The notes below the pieces were generated by a model that had not been told where the DNA came from, ran no database searches, and saw nothing but the letters and a program-made list of their open reading frames with translations. Both the position numbers and the translations under genes were made by a program. 64,000 bases of DNA from CAZMZW01 sp964571135 (lineage in GTDB: Bacteria > Chloroflexota > Anaerolineae > Anaerolineales > Anaerolineaceae). Shown here piece by piece: positions 1-9,111 of the stretch (positions are counted from its first letter, which is position 1; each line of letters begins with the position of its first letter). Location of the stretch: NCBI GenBank assembly GCA_964571135.1, contig CAZMZW010000003.1, positions 280,629-344,628 of the forward strand, written 5' to 3'.

Positions 1-613
1 ATACATCCACCATTGGTCCCAGGCGGCGGGCGGTTTCCAAAACTATGCCGGGTCGCTGCCGGGCATATTCTGCCGATTCTTTTTTCATATCTGGATCGAT
101 TGAGTAACTGACCGGTTCGAGCAAGAGCGGAATATCCAGTCTGGCGGCCTCCGCGGAGACGCTGGCTACCAGTTCATCCATCTGGGAAGTAACCTTGCCT
201 GCATCCGGATGGTAATCGATCTTGAATTTAATGGCAGAAGCGCCCATACGTTTGATCTTGGCTGGTGACCAGCCAGGGATTATTTCATTTAATCGTGCTG
301 TTGATTCTCCCTTAAAGCCGGAAGACTCCAGCGTGATCATCAATCCTTTTGTACCGGGAATAACCCCTCGGGCAATAGCTTCTGCGCCGCCGAGCTGTGG
401 ATCAATGAGTACTGCCGTGGCATGTGGTAATAAATATTTAATAACCATGAATTTAAAATCGCGCACCTGGGTGTAAACATTGGGTTCTTTCTCATTCAAA
501 CCCATTGCTTTAATAAGTGTGCCGCGATGATCCAGCGCCAATACGGTGATCAATCCTTCCGGGGATGAAATTTCCTGAAGTCCGCGAATTTTTCCAATAC
601 TTAACGAAGCCAT
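1..613 (-). CDS. LacD-type class I aldolase, partial (3-prime end outside window)
   Basis: An open frame runs from an ATG at 613 to the window edge on the minus strand, giving about 204 residues without a stop. The start is preceded by GGAGGAATT, an excellent ribosome site. The translation has the LacD / tagatose-bisphosphate aldolase look: an early ALDHRGTLIKAM stretch, a central AIKFKIDYHPD segment, and LLLEPVSY near the end of the visible part. Family members cleave a phosphorylated keto-sugar or sulfo-sugar into triose phosphates. It lies 71 bp downstream of an FGGY kinase on the same strand, so a kinase-then-aldolase sugar route is likely. The substrate cannot be read from the sequence. 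The C-terminal third is missing only because the window ends. Confidence 0.8.
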   Translation of the reverse strand, partial: MASLSIGKIRGLQEISSPEGLITVLALDHRGTLIKAMGLNEKEPNVYTQVRDFKFMVIKYLLPHATAVLIDPQLGGAEAIARGVIPGTKGLMITLESSGFKGESTARLNEIIPGWSPAKIKRMGASAIKFKIDYHPDAGKVTSQMDELVASVSAEAARLDIPLLLEPVSYSIDPDMKKESAEYARQRPGIVLETARRLGPMVDV

Positions 614-684
614 AATTCCTCCAATGAAAATTTTATTATTTAATAATGATTTTCAAATTTATTGAAAACATGATTATAAACGGA

Positions 685-2214
685 CTAGTTCGATTTTTTA
701 TCCAACTCATTCATTTCTGCCCAAATTCCACACAGACTGGGATACAGCTTAAGGTATAGCCTGTCATAAATTGGCTTATACCATTTCACCAGCTCCGGGT
801 CGGGTTCAATTATTGTATTTTTTATACAGGTGGATCCGGCAGCTTCCTGTGGATTCTTAAAGATACCAATTCCAAGACCGGCTAATAGTGCGGCGCCAGT
901 CGCTGCAGATTCTGAAAGATCGGGTAGTACCATGGGCAGATCAATAATGGATGCTTTTAATCGTGAGAGCAACTCCAATTGGGTTGTACCCCCCAATAGA
1001 ATTACCTGTTGAATGGTTTGTCCGCTGAGCAGTTGGATCTCTTCCAGATTGTTTTTTAACCAGAAAGCCTGTGATTCAAGCAAACCACGCAGCAAATCCC
1101 CCGGTGTATGATCGATCTTTGCCCCAATTAATGCTGCACGGCTGTTCCAATCTGCTTCCGGCGTGCCTGAACCGATGAAATGAGGCAGCCAGAGAGGACC
1201 GATAATTTTTCCCACTCCTTTTTCGGCTTCCTGTTCCAATTCCTGATATGGGATGGAGGTATTTTTATCATTCGTCGCAGACAGTAATCGGGCTAACCAT
1301 TCGATCGCACCCCCGGCAGCGTGGATGCCAGCTTTGAGGATGTATAAACCAGGAATTACATGCGCATAGCAAACAAAACCATGTTGTACAACGGTGATAT
1401 CCGATTGAAAATGATCCAGCACAACGAGTGTGGATTCCGAAGTACCCATGGAGTCGATGACCACTCCTGGTTGAATTGCACCCGCAGCCAGAGCGGCACA
1501 AAGGTGATCATGGCCGCCAAGAATGCAGGGGAGGTTTTCCGGCAATCCTGTCTGGGAGGCTGCCTGGTGTGTTATTTTTCCTGCCAGGGTTCCCCCGGAA
1601 TGGATATGCGGCAGTTGCTTTTTTTCCAAACCTGCCAACCCAAGCATTTTAGGTGACCAATTTAATTGATGCTGGTCAAATAGCATTGTGCGGGATGCCT
1701 GCGAATAATCGGTTACAAATTCGCCAGTCAGATGCCAGAGGATGTAATCCGAGGCTGAAAGCCAGTACCGCATCTTTGTGATCAATTCAGGATGTTTTTC
1801 TTTTATCCATAAATATTTGTTGACTCCAAAGCTGGGGCTTAACCTTTGACCAGTAATGGAATAGAGATCCTCGATCGTCAGTTGGGTTTTCCACCATTCC
1901 GCTTGCGGCATGGTCCGCTGGTCATACCATGCGATGATCGGATAAAGAGGATTTGTATCTTGATCCAGGGGTAACCCGGCTTCAGCAAAACTGCTGATGG
2001 CAAGTGCAGAAATAGAATGGTTTTGACTGACTTCTTTCAGACAGTCACACACTGCCTGCCACAATTTGTGCGGGTTGTGCTCGCTAAGTTCGGGTGAAGG
2101 ATGCTCCACAGGGGTTGATTGAGATGCTTTGCTGACGATCTGGCCGGATCCTGGATCATAAAGGATGGCTTTAATGGTGGTTGTACCTATATCTAATCCA
2201 AGCAAATATCCCAT
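685..2214 (-). CDS. FGGY-family carbohydrate kinase
   Basis: The 509-residue product opens with the ASKHA phosphate-binding motif GLDIGTTTIK and has a second nucleotide-binding segment, GGHDHLCAALAAG, about halfway along, as in gluconokinase and xylulokinase. The length is normal for the family. The reaction is ATP-dependent phosphorylation of a sugar or sugar acid in the cytoplasm; the exact substrate is not evident. AAGGATGA stands before the ATG. A LacD-like aldolase follows on the same strand after 71 bp, which suggests a small catabolic operon. It is divergent from typA. Confidence 0.88.
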   Translation of the reverse strand: MGYLLGLDIGTTTIKAILYDPGSGQIVSKASQSTPVEHPSPELSEHNPHKLWQAVCDCLKEVSQNHSISALAISSFAEAGLPLDQDTNPLYPIIAWYDQRTMPQAEWWKTQLTIEDLYSITGQRLSPSFGVNKYLWIKEKHPELITKMRYWLSASDYILWHLTGEFVTDYSQASRTMLFDQHQLNWSPKMLGLAGLEKKQLPHIHSGGTLAGKITHQAASQTGLPENLPCILGGHDHLCAALAAGAIQPGVVIDSMGTSESTLVVLDHFQSDITVVQHGFVCYAHVIPGLYILKAGIHAAGGAIEWLARLLSATNDKNTSIPYQELEQEAEKGVGKIIGPLWLPHFIGSGTPEADWNSRAALIGAKIDHTPGDLLRGLLESQAFWLKNNLEEIQLLSGQTIQQVILLGGTTQLELLSRLKASIIDLPMVLPDLSESAATGAALLAGLGIGIFKNPQEAAGSTCIKNTIIEPDPELVKWYKPIYDRLYLKLYPSLCGIWAEMNELDKKSN

Positions 2215-2347
2215 AAATCATCCTTGTATGTGAAATACCGAATGTTATTATATTAGAGAAATCTTACCTATGAAAGCGGATCAATTCTGGCATCTACCCA
2301 AAACCAGCACTACCTGATATTATTAGATTTTGTACGCCGTTCAACAG

Positions 2348-2374
2348 CCTCGGCCGCCACGGTCGGGGTTTTTA
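2348..2374 (+). terminator. Rho-independent terminator-like hairpin ahead of typA
   Basis: A 9-bp stem (CCTCGGCCG with CGGTCGGGG, two G-U pairs) closes a CCA loop and is followed by TTTTTA. No plus-strand gene lies upstream in this 160-bp gap, so it may act as an attenuator in the typA leader rather than close an operon. A possible promoter (TTGTAT, 16 bp, TATTAT) lies at about 2224-2252. The hairpin is seen; its function is inferred. Confidence 0.5.
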
Positions 2375-2435
2375 TATGAAAAATTCAACGGGGGCGGAAC
2401 AGGTTCCGTTCCCGCGTCATTTCAAAAAGGTATTT

Positions 2436-4292
2436 ATGCTGAAAGAACGAACAGATCTAAGGAACATCGCCATTATCGCTCATGTTGATCATGGCAAAAC
2501 CACTCTTGTGGATGGTTTATTGCGCCAATCCCATACTTTCCGGGAAAACCAGCAAGTGATGGAACGGGTCATGGATTCCAATGACCTGGAACGCGAACGC
2601 GGAATTACCATCCTGGCGAAAAATACCGCCATTTCCATCTGGGATTCAACCACCAATCAACAGGTGAAAATCAATATCGTGGATACTCCCGGACACGCGG
2701 ATTTTGGCGGGGAAGTGGAACGCGTGATGAATATGGTGGATGGTGTTCTTTTATTGGTGGACGCCGCGGAAGGACCCATGCCGCAAACCCGTTTTGTACT
2801 GAAGAAAGCACTTGAAATGGGGCATAAGGCGATTGTGGTTATTAACAAAGTTGATCGCAAGGATGCCGAGCCGGAACGGGTGCTTAACCAGACATTTGAC
2901 CTTTTCATTGAACTGGGTGCGACGGATGAACAGGCGGACTTTCCGGTCATTTATGCCCAGGCAACCAGTGCCCAGGCAGGTTTCACCAAAGACCTGGGAC
3001 CGGATCTCAAACCACTTTTTGAAACAATTTTGCGCCATATTCCTGCCCCTAATGTGGATATCGATGCTCCATTGCAAATGCTGGTGACCACGCTTGGCTA
3101 TGATGATTATCGCGGAGTGACCGCGTTGGGACGTATATTTGCCGGGAAGATCATCGTCGGGCAACCTCTCGCAAGGTTAACCGTTGATGGCCGAAACTTA
3201 CCAGAACGGGCGCGTTACCTCTATGTTCACCGTGGACTTGAGCGCATCGAAGTGCAACAAGCCCAGGCAGGTGAGATCATCGCTCTGGCTGGGTTGGAAG
3301 GAATTTCCATTGGAGAGACGCTGGCAGATGTGGAAAACCCGGTTGCACTTCCACCGATCCATATCGAAGAACCGACGGTGCGGATGACCTTCGGAGTGAG
3401 CACATCCCCGTTCGCCGGAAAAGAAGGCAAATGGAGCACCTCAAATAAACTGCGCGAACGTTTATTCAATGAATTGCGTTCCAACGTGGCTCTCAGGGTG
3501 CAGGAAACCGAAAGCGCTGAAAATTTCATTGTTTCTGGGCGCGGAGAGCTGCACCTTGCGATTTTGATCGAAACCATGCGGCGGGAAGGATATGAATTTC
3601 AGGTTTCCCGGCCGGAAGTCATTTTCCATCAAAGCGATGATGGCACCACCCTGGAACCTTTTGAGGATGTTTACATTGAAACCAGCCCGGATACTGTGGG
3701 TGCGGTTGTAGAAATGCTTGGACCCCGGCGCGGGCAGATGCTGGATATGCAGAACATGACCGACGGCCATGTTCGTCTTTCCTACGTGGTCCCCACCCGC
3801 GGTCTGTTGGGATTCCGTTACCAGTTCCTGACAGCCACCCGGGGTGTTGGGGTATTGAATACCCTGTTCCATGGATATGAAGAAATGGCAGGCACCATTG
3901 CTTCCCGGACGACTGGTTCATTGGTTGCCTGGGAACCTGGAACCACTTCAACTTATGGTTTAAAAAATGCAGAAGAACGCGGAGTTCTTTTCCTGGGCGC
4001 AGGTGTGGAGGTATATGAGGGGATGGTGGTGGGGGAGTACACCCGTCCTGACGACCTGACCATTAACGTCTGCAAGAAAAAACATCTTACCAATATGCGC
4101 AGTTCAAATGCGGATATCCAGCTGCGGTTAAAGACCCCCCGTTCAATGAGTCTGGATGAAGCCATTGAATACCTGGCGGAAGATGACCTTTTGGAGGTCA
4201 CCCCGGTTTCATTCCGGATACGTAAAAGGATATTGGATAGCAATGAACGCGGCAGGTTGGTAAAGCTTTCCAAGGAAAAAACCGATGATTAG
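2436..4292 (+). CDS. typA: Ribosome-associated GTPase TypA/BipA
   Basis: This translational GTPase has the usual G motifs: AHVDHGKT near residue 15, RERGITI, DTPGH and NKVD. EF-G-like domains II, III and V and the BipA C-terminal domain follow. From the chosen ATG the product is 618 residues, typical of TypA, which binds 70S ribosomes and helps assembly under stress or cold. An in-frame ATG at 2376 would add 20 residues (to 638), but these have no counterpart in the family and include a palindromic CGGAACAGGTTCCG segment. The family consensus begins at MLKERTDLRNIAIIAHVDHG, so 2436 is preferred, although its ribosome site (AAAAAGG) is only fair. Confidence 0.95.
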   Translation: MLKERTDLRNIAIIAHVDHGKTTLVDGLLRQSHTFRENQQVMERVMDSNDLERERGITILAKNTAISIWDSTTNQQVKINIVDTPGHADFGGEVERVMNMVDGVLLLVDAAEGPMPQTRFVLKKALEMGHKAIVVINKVDRKDAEPERVLNQTFDLFIELGATDEQADFPVIYAQATSAQAGFTKDLGPDLKPLFETILRHIPAPNVDIDAPLQMLVTTLGYDDYRGVTALGRIFAGKIIVGQPLARLTVDGRNLPERARYLYVHRGLERIEVQQAQAGEIIALAGLEGISIGETLADVENPVALPPIHIEEPTVRMTFGVSTSPFAGKEGKWSTSNKLRERLFNELRSNVALRVQETESAENFIVSGRGELHLAILIETMRREGYEFQVSRPEVIFHQSDDGTTLEPFEDVYIETSPDTVGAVVEMLGPRRGQMLDMQNMTDGHVRLSYVVPTRGLLGFRYQFLTATRGVGVLNTLFHGYEEMAGTIASRTTGSLVAWEPGTTSTYGLKNAEERGVLFLGAGVEVYEGMVVGEYTRPDDLTINVCKKKHLTNMRSSNADIQLRLKTPRSMSLDEAIEYLAEDDLLEVTPVSFRIRKRILDSNERGRLVKLSKEKTDD

Positions 4293-4385
4293 ATGTTTCT
4301 TCAACGATAAGAGAAGTTTGTAATTCAAATATTTTATATAAAATTGTAATAAAATTGGGTACCCTAATTAATCATTTAATAAAAA

Positions 4386-5597
4386 ATGGATATCCAAAAA
4401 TTCCGGCAAGACTTCCCGCTTCTAAATAAAAAAACCAACCGCAAGCCGGTGGTTTATTTTGATAATGCCTGCCAGAGCTTGCGCCCGCAATCCGTCATGG
4501 ATGCCATCAATAAGTATTACGTGGAATTTCCCGCCTGCGGGGGACGCAGCATGCATCACCTGGCTGAAAGAGTGACGCATGAATGTGAAAATGCGCGCAC
4601 GGTGATTGCCAAATTCCTGAATGCATCACGTAAAGAAGAAATTGTTTTTACCCGCAACACCACCGAAGGGATCAACCTGGTGGCTAATTCGCTGGGGTTG
4701 AAAAAAGGGGATTCAGTTTTAATTTCGGATAAAGAACATAATTCCAATCTTATTCCCTGGCAGATGCTGGTAAAAAGGCAGGGAATAATACTTAAAATCT
4801 TCCATTCCAATGAAGATAATACTTTCAATCTTGAGGAGTATGAAAAGAGTCTGGATGGCAGTGTGAAACTGGTCGCTCTTGGGATGACCTCCAACCTCGA
4901 TGGGGTTTCAATCCCATCAGCTGAAATTATCAAATTGGCTCACCGGAATGGGTCTTTGGTGTTACTGGATGCGGCCCAGACTGTTCCCCACCAGAAAGTG
5001 GATGTAAAGTCTCTTGATGTCGATTTTCTGGCGTTTTCCGGCCATAAAATGCTCGGTCCTTCCGGGACAGGCGTGCTCTATGGGAAATACCAACTGCTCG
5101 AAAAGCTGGAACCCTTTTTAGTGGGCGGTGAAACTGTATCCACTTCCACTTATACATCCTGCCAGTTCCTGCCTCCGCCGGAAAAGTTCGAAGCCGGGCT
5201 GCAGGACTATGCCGGCATCATCGGGTTGGGGGAAGCGGCCGGATATCTTGAAGCGGTTGGGTTTAAAGCGATCCAGGAACAAGAAAAAACACTCAATGAA
5301 TTTATCACCGGAGAAATTACCAGCATCCCCCGCTTGTGCATGATTGGTCCATCAAACCCGGAATTACGCGGCGGCATCATCTCTTTTTACCTTAAAGGGG
5401 TGGATTCGCACCAGATCGCATTAATGCTGGATCAAATGGCTGGTGTTCTGGTACGCTCCGGACAGCATTGTGTGCATTCCTGGTTCGACGCACACAGCAT
5501 CGCAGGTTCAGTGAGGGCATCACTCTATTTTTACAATACCCTGGCGGAAGCTGAGTTATTCGTCAGCCAACTTAAAAAAATCGCAAAGGTCTTATAA
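4386..5597 (+). CDS. Class V aminotransferase / cysteine desulfurase (SufS-like)
   Basis: This is a 403-residue PLP enzyme of the SufS/Csd type. The PLP lysine is K221 in SGHKM. The DAAQ motif near 195 supplies the cofactor-pyridine aspartate, and C362 in RSGQHCVH is the expected persulfide-forming cysteine. The family takes sulfur from cysteine for Fe-S cluster or thio-cofactor assembly. No sufBCD or sufU gene is nearby. Only 3 bp separate it from a DsbA-like thiol protein, so the two are probably co-transcribed. Other class V aminotransferases are possible, but the active-site cysteine favours a desulfurase. Confidence 0.85.
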   Translation: MDIQKFRQDFPLLNKKTNRKPVVYFDNACQSLRPQSVMDAINKYYVEFPACGGRSMHHLAERVTHECENARTVIAKFLNASRKEEIVFTRNTTEGINLVANSLGLKKGDSVLISDKEHNSNLIPWQMLVKRQGIILKIFHSNEDNTFNLEEYEKSLDGSVKLVALGMTSNLDGVSIPSAEIIKLAHRNGSLVLLDAAQTVPHQKVDVKSLDVDFLAFSGHKMLGPSGTGVLYGKYQLLEKLEPFLVGGETVSTSTYTSCQFLPPPEKFEAGLQDYAGIIGLGEAAGYLEAVGFKAIQEQEKTLNEFITGEITSIPRLCMIGPSNPELRGGIISFYLKGVDSHQIALMLDQMAGVLVRSGQHCVHSWFDAHSIAGSVRASLYFYNTLAEAELFVSQLKKIAKVL

Positions 5598-5600
5598 CAA

Positions 5601-6539
5601 ATGTTTTGTATCATTTCTTTTATCGTTCTTTCCATTCTTGGGATATTCAGCGCATCCAACCGGTTGCTGGCAAAGGAAGCGTTGGACTGTGTGTTCCGGC
5701 GGATCACTTTACGCCCCTGTAATACTGGTTTTGATCAGAAAATGAAAGCAAAGATCCTGGGAACAGTCATTAATCGTTCTGAAAAAGCTGCCCGATTCAT
5801 TAATAAAAATTTCGAATTTCTCTCCTGGATATTTTTCATCTTGCTTTTAGCCAGTTCTTTCCTGGCTGTTCGCGGTATCTTTGATTTTTACCGCTACGGA
5901 AGCTGCAACGGGTTGAATCAATCCGGCGTATGCGTATTTGACCCAAAGGGCGAGAATAATAAGATATCGACCGTTTCAGCCGATTGCGATCCTGCGACTG
6001 CAAATTCTGCCAGTCTATCCATTAAAAACATTAATCTTGAACTTTTCCCGGTCAAAAACCCCCAGGCTAAAGATAAACTGGTCTTTATCGGTTGTTATGA
6101 ATGTGACTTTACCCGCAAGGTCTACCCACTAATTCAGCAACTGATCCAAAAGTTTGATGTAAGCTACACTTTTGCCCATTACCCAACCAAAAGCAATACC
6201 CGGTATTTATCCGAAGTGGGGATTTGTGCTTATCAGCAAAATCCGGAAAAATACTGGAATTTTAATGACGCTCTTTTTGCCGCCGATATCATCGGGCTGG
6301 AAGACCCGGAATATGTCAACCAGGTCATCAAGGACGTTGGGCTTGACCTCGGCGGAATTCAAGCCTGCCTGTTTGATTCACGCACAAAGGAAATGGTCAC
6401 AAAACAGGTTCAGGAATTGGAAAAGACCGGCATGTACGGCACTCCCACCATATTCATCAATGGCAGCCCTCTGGTCGGGCCAAAACCCTACCGCGTATAC
6501 GCCATCATGCTCAAGGGATTGTTTTACTGGCTTCAATAG
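5601..6539 (+). CDS. Membrane-anchored DsbA/thioredoxin-fold protein
   Basis: The product has 312 residues. A hydrophobic segment (about 1-17) and a second one (about 72-91) flank a conserved basic, cysteine-containing stretch (C30, C40). After a linker comes a thioredoxin-fold domain with C165-Y-E-C168 in the active-site position and a cis-proline region, YGTPTIFING, near 285. It is probably a membrane-tethered thiol oxidoreductase; which side of the membrane it faces is not certain. The ribosome site AAAGGT lies in the end of the upstream desulfurase gene, which implies coupling. A link between sulfur transfer and thiol redox control is an inference from context. Confidence 0.75.
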   Translation: MFCIISFIVLSILGIFSASNRLLAKEALDCVFRRITLRPCNTGFDQKMKAKILGTVINRSEKAARFINKNFEFLSWIFFILLLASSFLAVRGIFDFYRYGSCNGLNQSGVCVFDPKGENNKISTVSADCDPATANSASLSIKNINLELFPVKNPQAKDKLVFIGCYECDFTRKVYPLIQQLIQKFDVSYTFAHYPTKSNTRYLSEVGICAYQQNPEKYWNFNDALFAADIIGLEDPEYVNQVIKDVGLDLGGIQACLFDSRTKEMVTKQVQELEKTGMYGTPTIFINGSPLVGPKPYRVYAIMLKGLFYWLQ

Positions 6540-6550
6540 CAGCCTCATCA

Positions 6551-7357
6551 ATGCCAAAAAAAGAGGCTTTGTTCCAGCTTGCAAATGTCCGTTGTTTTTT
6601 ATTGGACATGGATGGCACCTTTTACCTGGGGGATCAGCTTTTGCCGGGAGCAAAAGAATTTCTTTGTTATTGCGAGTCCAATGCAATTAATTATTTGTTT
6701 TTAACCAATAACAGTTCAAAAAATGCCTTTGATTATGTGGCAAAGCTGCATGATCTGGGCGTGGATGTGACAAGGGAGAAAATCCTCACCTCCGGGGAAG
6801 CCACGTGCAGATATCTAAAAAAAGAACACCCGGGTAAGAAGATTTTTCTGGTGGGCACATCTGCATTGGAAGAGGAATTCAGCCAGCAGGGGATCAGATT
6901 GACCCAGGATGCTCCAGAGGTGGTTGTACTCGGTTTTGATACAACCATCACTTACGTGAAGTTATGGAAGCTGTGCGATTATGTGAGGGCAGGTCTGCCC
7001 TACATTGCCACCCACCCGGATATTAATTGTCCAACCGAACAGGGCTATATGCCGGATATCGGCGCAATGATCGCCTTTGTCACGGCTTCCACCGGGCGCA
7101 ATCCGGACGCAGTGGTGGGAAAACCAAATTCACCCATGCTGGATGCAATTCTGGAGAAGGTCAGCATTCCATTGGAACAGATCGCAATGATCGGCGATCG
7201 CTTATACACTGATGTAGCCATGGGAAAGAACGGGATCATGGCTGTGCTGGTGTTAAGCGGAGAAACCAGCGCAGAAGAAGCGCATAAAAGCGAATTTCAG
7301 GCAGATCTAATAGTGAATGATCTGGCTGATCTGTTACAAAAAATTAAGCAAAAGTAG
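6551..7357 (+). CDS. HAD-IIA phosphatase (NagD / p-nitrophenyl phosphatase type)
   Basis: The 268-residue product has HAD motif I as LLDMDGTFYLG, motif II within FLTNNSS, the conserved lysine in VVGKPNSPM, and motif IV in MIGDRLYTDVAMG. The cap layout fits the HAD-IIA branch, whose members hydrolyse nucleotide or sugar phosphates. It is the third gene of a run with the desulfurase and DsbA-like genes, 11 bp after the latter. A paralogue lies at 35314-36099. No clear ribosome site precedes the ATG, so translation may depend on the upstream gene. Confidence 0.88.
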   Translation: MPKKEALFQLANVRCFLLDMDGTFYLGDQLLPGAKEFLCYCESNAINYLFLTNNSSKNAFDYVAKLHDLGVDVTREKILTSGEATCRYLKKEHPGKKIFLVGTSALEEEFSQQGIRLTQDAPEVVVLGFDTTITYVKLWKLCDYVRAGLPYIATHPDINCPTEQGYMPDIGAMIAFVTASTGRNPDAVVGKPNSPMLDAILEKVSIPLEQIAMIGDRLYTDVAMGKNGIMAVLVLSGETSAEEAHKSEFQADLIVNDLADLLQKIKQK

Positions 7358-7374
7358 ACTAAAAAACAACGCTC

Positions 7375-7527
7375 TTATTCTGTCTTGATCTTGATCTCAA
7401 CTGTTTTAATTTCTTCCACTCCCTTCAATGCCTGAAGCATTCCCAGGATGGTCTTGATGATGATATTCTTCGGGAATTCCGTCAGTGGGACTTCCTTGCC
7501 ATTCACATTAATAGTGATCTCTTCCAT
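7375..7527 (-). CDS. Small conserved-looking protein, 50 residues
   Basis: A short open frame encodes MEEITINVNGKEVPLTEFP... ending in VEIKIKTE, with no cysteines and no membrane segment. Its ATG is preceded by AAAAAAGGAGTAAT, which overlaps the stop of the MobB-like gene 4 bp away. That is a strong sign of real, coupled translation. The sequence suggests a small alpha/beta fold with two beta strands around a helix. No function can be named. It is the last gene of the phosphofructokinase-MobB run and converges on the HAD gene with 17 bp between. Confidence 0.7.
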   Translation of the reverse strand: MEEITINVNGKEVPLTEFPKNIIIKTILGMLQALKGVEEIKTVEIKIKTE

Positions 7528-7531
7528 CGTA

Positions 7532-7981
7532 TTACTCCTTTTTTAGATTCCGGTTCTTTATATTTTCCAGTAGTTTTTCAAAATCACCGTCGTAGGTAAA
7601 AAGAGTGTTCTCACGTTCTGCGATATTTCCCAGGCGGATCTTTGGTGTTTGCTTTTCGTTGGCGCCTTCCACAAAAATGAAATCAAAATCACCCAGAAGC
7701 CGTGTTCTGGCGATTATTTCCGCTTCATCATTTTTTTCTTTAACCAGAAATGCCGTCTCAACCTGGGTTGAAAAAACCACCAGTTGCGCACCAGCCTGCG
7801 CATACCGATTGGTGTCCTTGCCGGCTGAATCGATGCTGATAGGCTGATCGGTTCTTTTTACGGCGGCAACCCGGTGACCCTCCCGGGTCAATTCAAGGAT
7901 CAATCTTTCCACCAACATGGTCTTTCCGCTGTCGGATTCACCATAGAAACCAAGGACCAGGGGTTTATTATTTAATTCCAT
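7532..7981 (-). CDS. mobB: MobB-like P-loop GTPase (molybdopterin-guanine dinucleotide synthesis type)
   Basis: The 149-residue product has a P-loop, GESDSGKT, near the start. SAGKDTNRYAQAGA follows, a variant of the MobB signature, and later FIFVEGANEK. MobB proteins bind GTP and assist MobA in attaching GMP to molybdopterin. No mobA or other molybdenum cofactor gene is visible in the window, so the assignment is to the family only. It lies 14 bp after a phosphofructokinase gene and 4 bp before the 50-residue gene on the same strand. Confidence 0.78.
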   Translation of the reverse strand: MELNNKPLVLGFYGESDSGKTMLVERLILELTREGHRVAAVKRTDQPISIDSAGKDTNRYAQAGAQLVVFSTQVETAFLVKEKNDEAEIIARTRLLGDFDFIFVEGANEKQTPKIRLGNIAERENTLFTYDGDFEKLLENIKNRNLKKE

Positions 7982-7995
7982 AAGCTAATAATTCT

Positions 7996-9111
7996 TTAAT
8001 CCCCAAGGCAGGTACCTACCCGGCGGGCAGTTTCGTACCAGTGATGGTCCAGGGGTACTGTCTTGCGTTTTCCCACCACTTTTTCCAGGGGGACAGGATG
8101 AGTGTTTCCGCTCCTGATCGCCACCATCACTCCGGTTATGTCCTGATGGATCAGAGCAGTTGCCGCCGTACCTAACTGGGTGGCAAGCAGTCGGTCCTGG
8201 GCAGAAGGTGTGCCGCCGCGCTGGACATAACCCAGGATGGTCACCCTGGATTCCAACCCGGTGAGCGTTTCCAGCTGCCTGGCAAGAACCATGGATTTCC
8301 CAGCCTGGATTGTTTGATTATCGGGCGACCGAAGGTCAATTTTATTTTTATCTTCGGATTTTTCTTTTCGTTTTTCGAGTTCCATCACCTGGGCGGCTTC
8401 TTCTATGGAGAGGGCGCCTTCGGAAACAGCGATGATGCTGAAATGCTTCCCACCACGGCTGCGGCTGAGAATGGCTTCGGCTACACTATTGACGTCGTAG
8501 GGGATCTCAGGGGTGAGGATCACATCCGCGCCGCCAGCGATGCCGGCTCCCAATGCCAGCCAGCCGGTATGATGTCCCATCAACTCCACCAGGATGATGC
8601 GGTGATGGCTGTGGGCGGTGCTGTGCAGGCGGTCGATGGCATCCGTGGCGATTCCAAGGGCAGTATCATAGCCCAGAGTGATATCTGTTTTGGCGATGTC
8701 ATTATCAATGGATTTGGGGAGGGTGAGGATCTTCAACCCCTTTTGATGCAACCGGTAAGCGTTCTTCTGCGTCCCGCCTCCGCCGATGCAGACCAGCACA
8801 TCAAGGTGGTGGCGGTTATAAACTTCCAGCATGGCATCGGTCATATCCATCTGTTTGTCCCCGACCGGCATGCGGTGGGGTTTATCCCGGCTGGTACCCA
8901 ATATGGTGCCTCCCACGGTGAGGATCCCGGAAAGGTTGTTTTCATCCAGGGCAATGGTGCGATCATTCATCAGGCCGCGAAAGCCATCATAAAAACCGAT
9001 CAACTGCATATCAAAGCCCTCACTGTGCGAGGACTTGCCCAGGGCGCGCAGTGCGGCATTCAATCCGGGGGTATCTCCGCCGGCCGTTAAAACACCAACA
9101 TATTTAGTCAT
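7996..9111 (-). CDS. 6-phosphofructokinase with atypical phosphoryl-donor site
   Basis: This is a 371-residue PfkA-superfamily protein. It has GVLTAGGDTPGLNAALRA at the N-terminus, the catalytic PKSIDNDI segment (its aspartate is the proton acceptor), and ELMGHHTGWLALG for sugar binding. The loop that reads GGDG in the E. coli enzyme reads GGGGTQ here, so the Mg-binding aspartate is absent. The residue before SIDND is lysine, as in many PPi-using enzymes, while the neighbouring loop glycine is ATP-like. The donor (ATP or PPi) is therefore uncertain. An insertion rich in E, K and D lies at about 240-265. It heads an operon with mobB and a small gene, and a second paralogue is at 31242-32210. 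Confidence 0.88.
   Translation of the reverse strand: MTKYVGVLTAGGDTPGLNAALRALGKSSHSEGFDMQLIGFYDGFRGLMNDRTIALDENNLSGILTVGGTILGTSRDKPHRMPVGDKQMDMTDAMLEVYNRHHLDVLVCIGGGGTQKNAYRLHQKGLKILTLPKSIDNDIAKTDITLGYDTALGIATDAIDRLHSTAHSHHRIILVELMGHHTGWLALGAGIAGGADVILTPEIPYDVNSVAEAILSRSRGGKHFSIIAVSEGALSIEEAAQVMELEKRKEKSEDKNKIDLRSPDNQTIQAGKSMVLARQLETLTGLESRVTILGYVQRGGTPSAQDRLLATQLGTAATALIHQDITGVMVAIRSGNTHPVPLEKVVGKRKTVPLDHHWYETARRVGTCLGD

Noticed and set aside
2390..2425. T-box-like GGGGCGGAAC ... GTTCCCGCG before typA
   Set aside because: The terminator precedes rather than follows it, and no specifier stem is seen; typA is not a T-box target.
8314..9090. Long plus-strand frame (258 codons) opposite the phosphofructokinase gene
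   Set aside because: It is the antisense shadow of a clear PfkA-family gene, with no ribosome site and unlikely composition (histidine- and glycine-rich).
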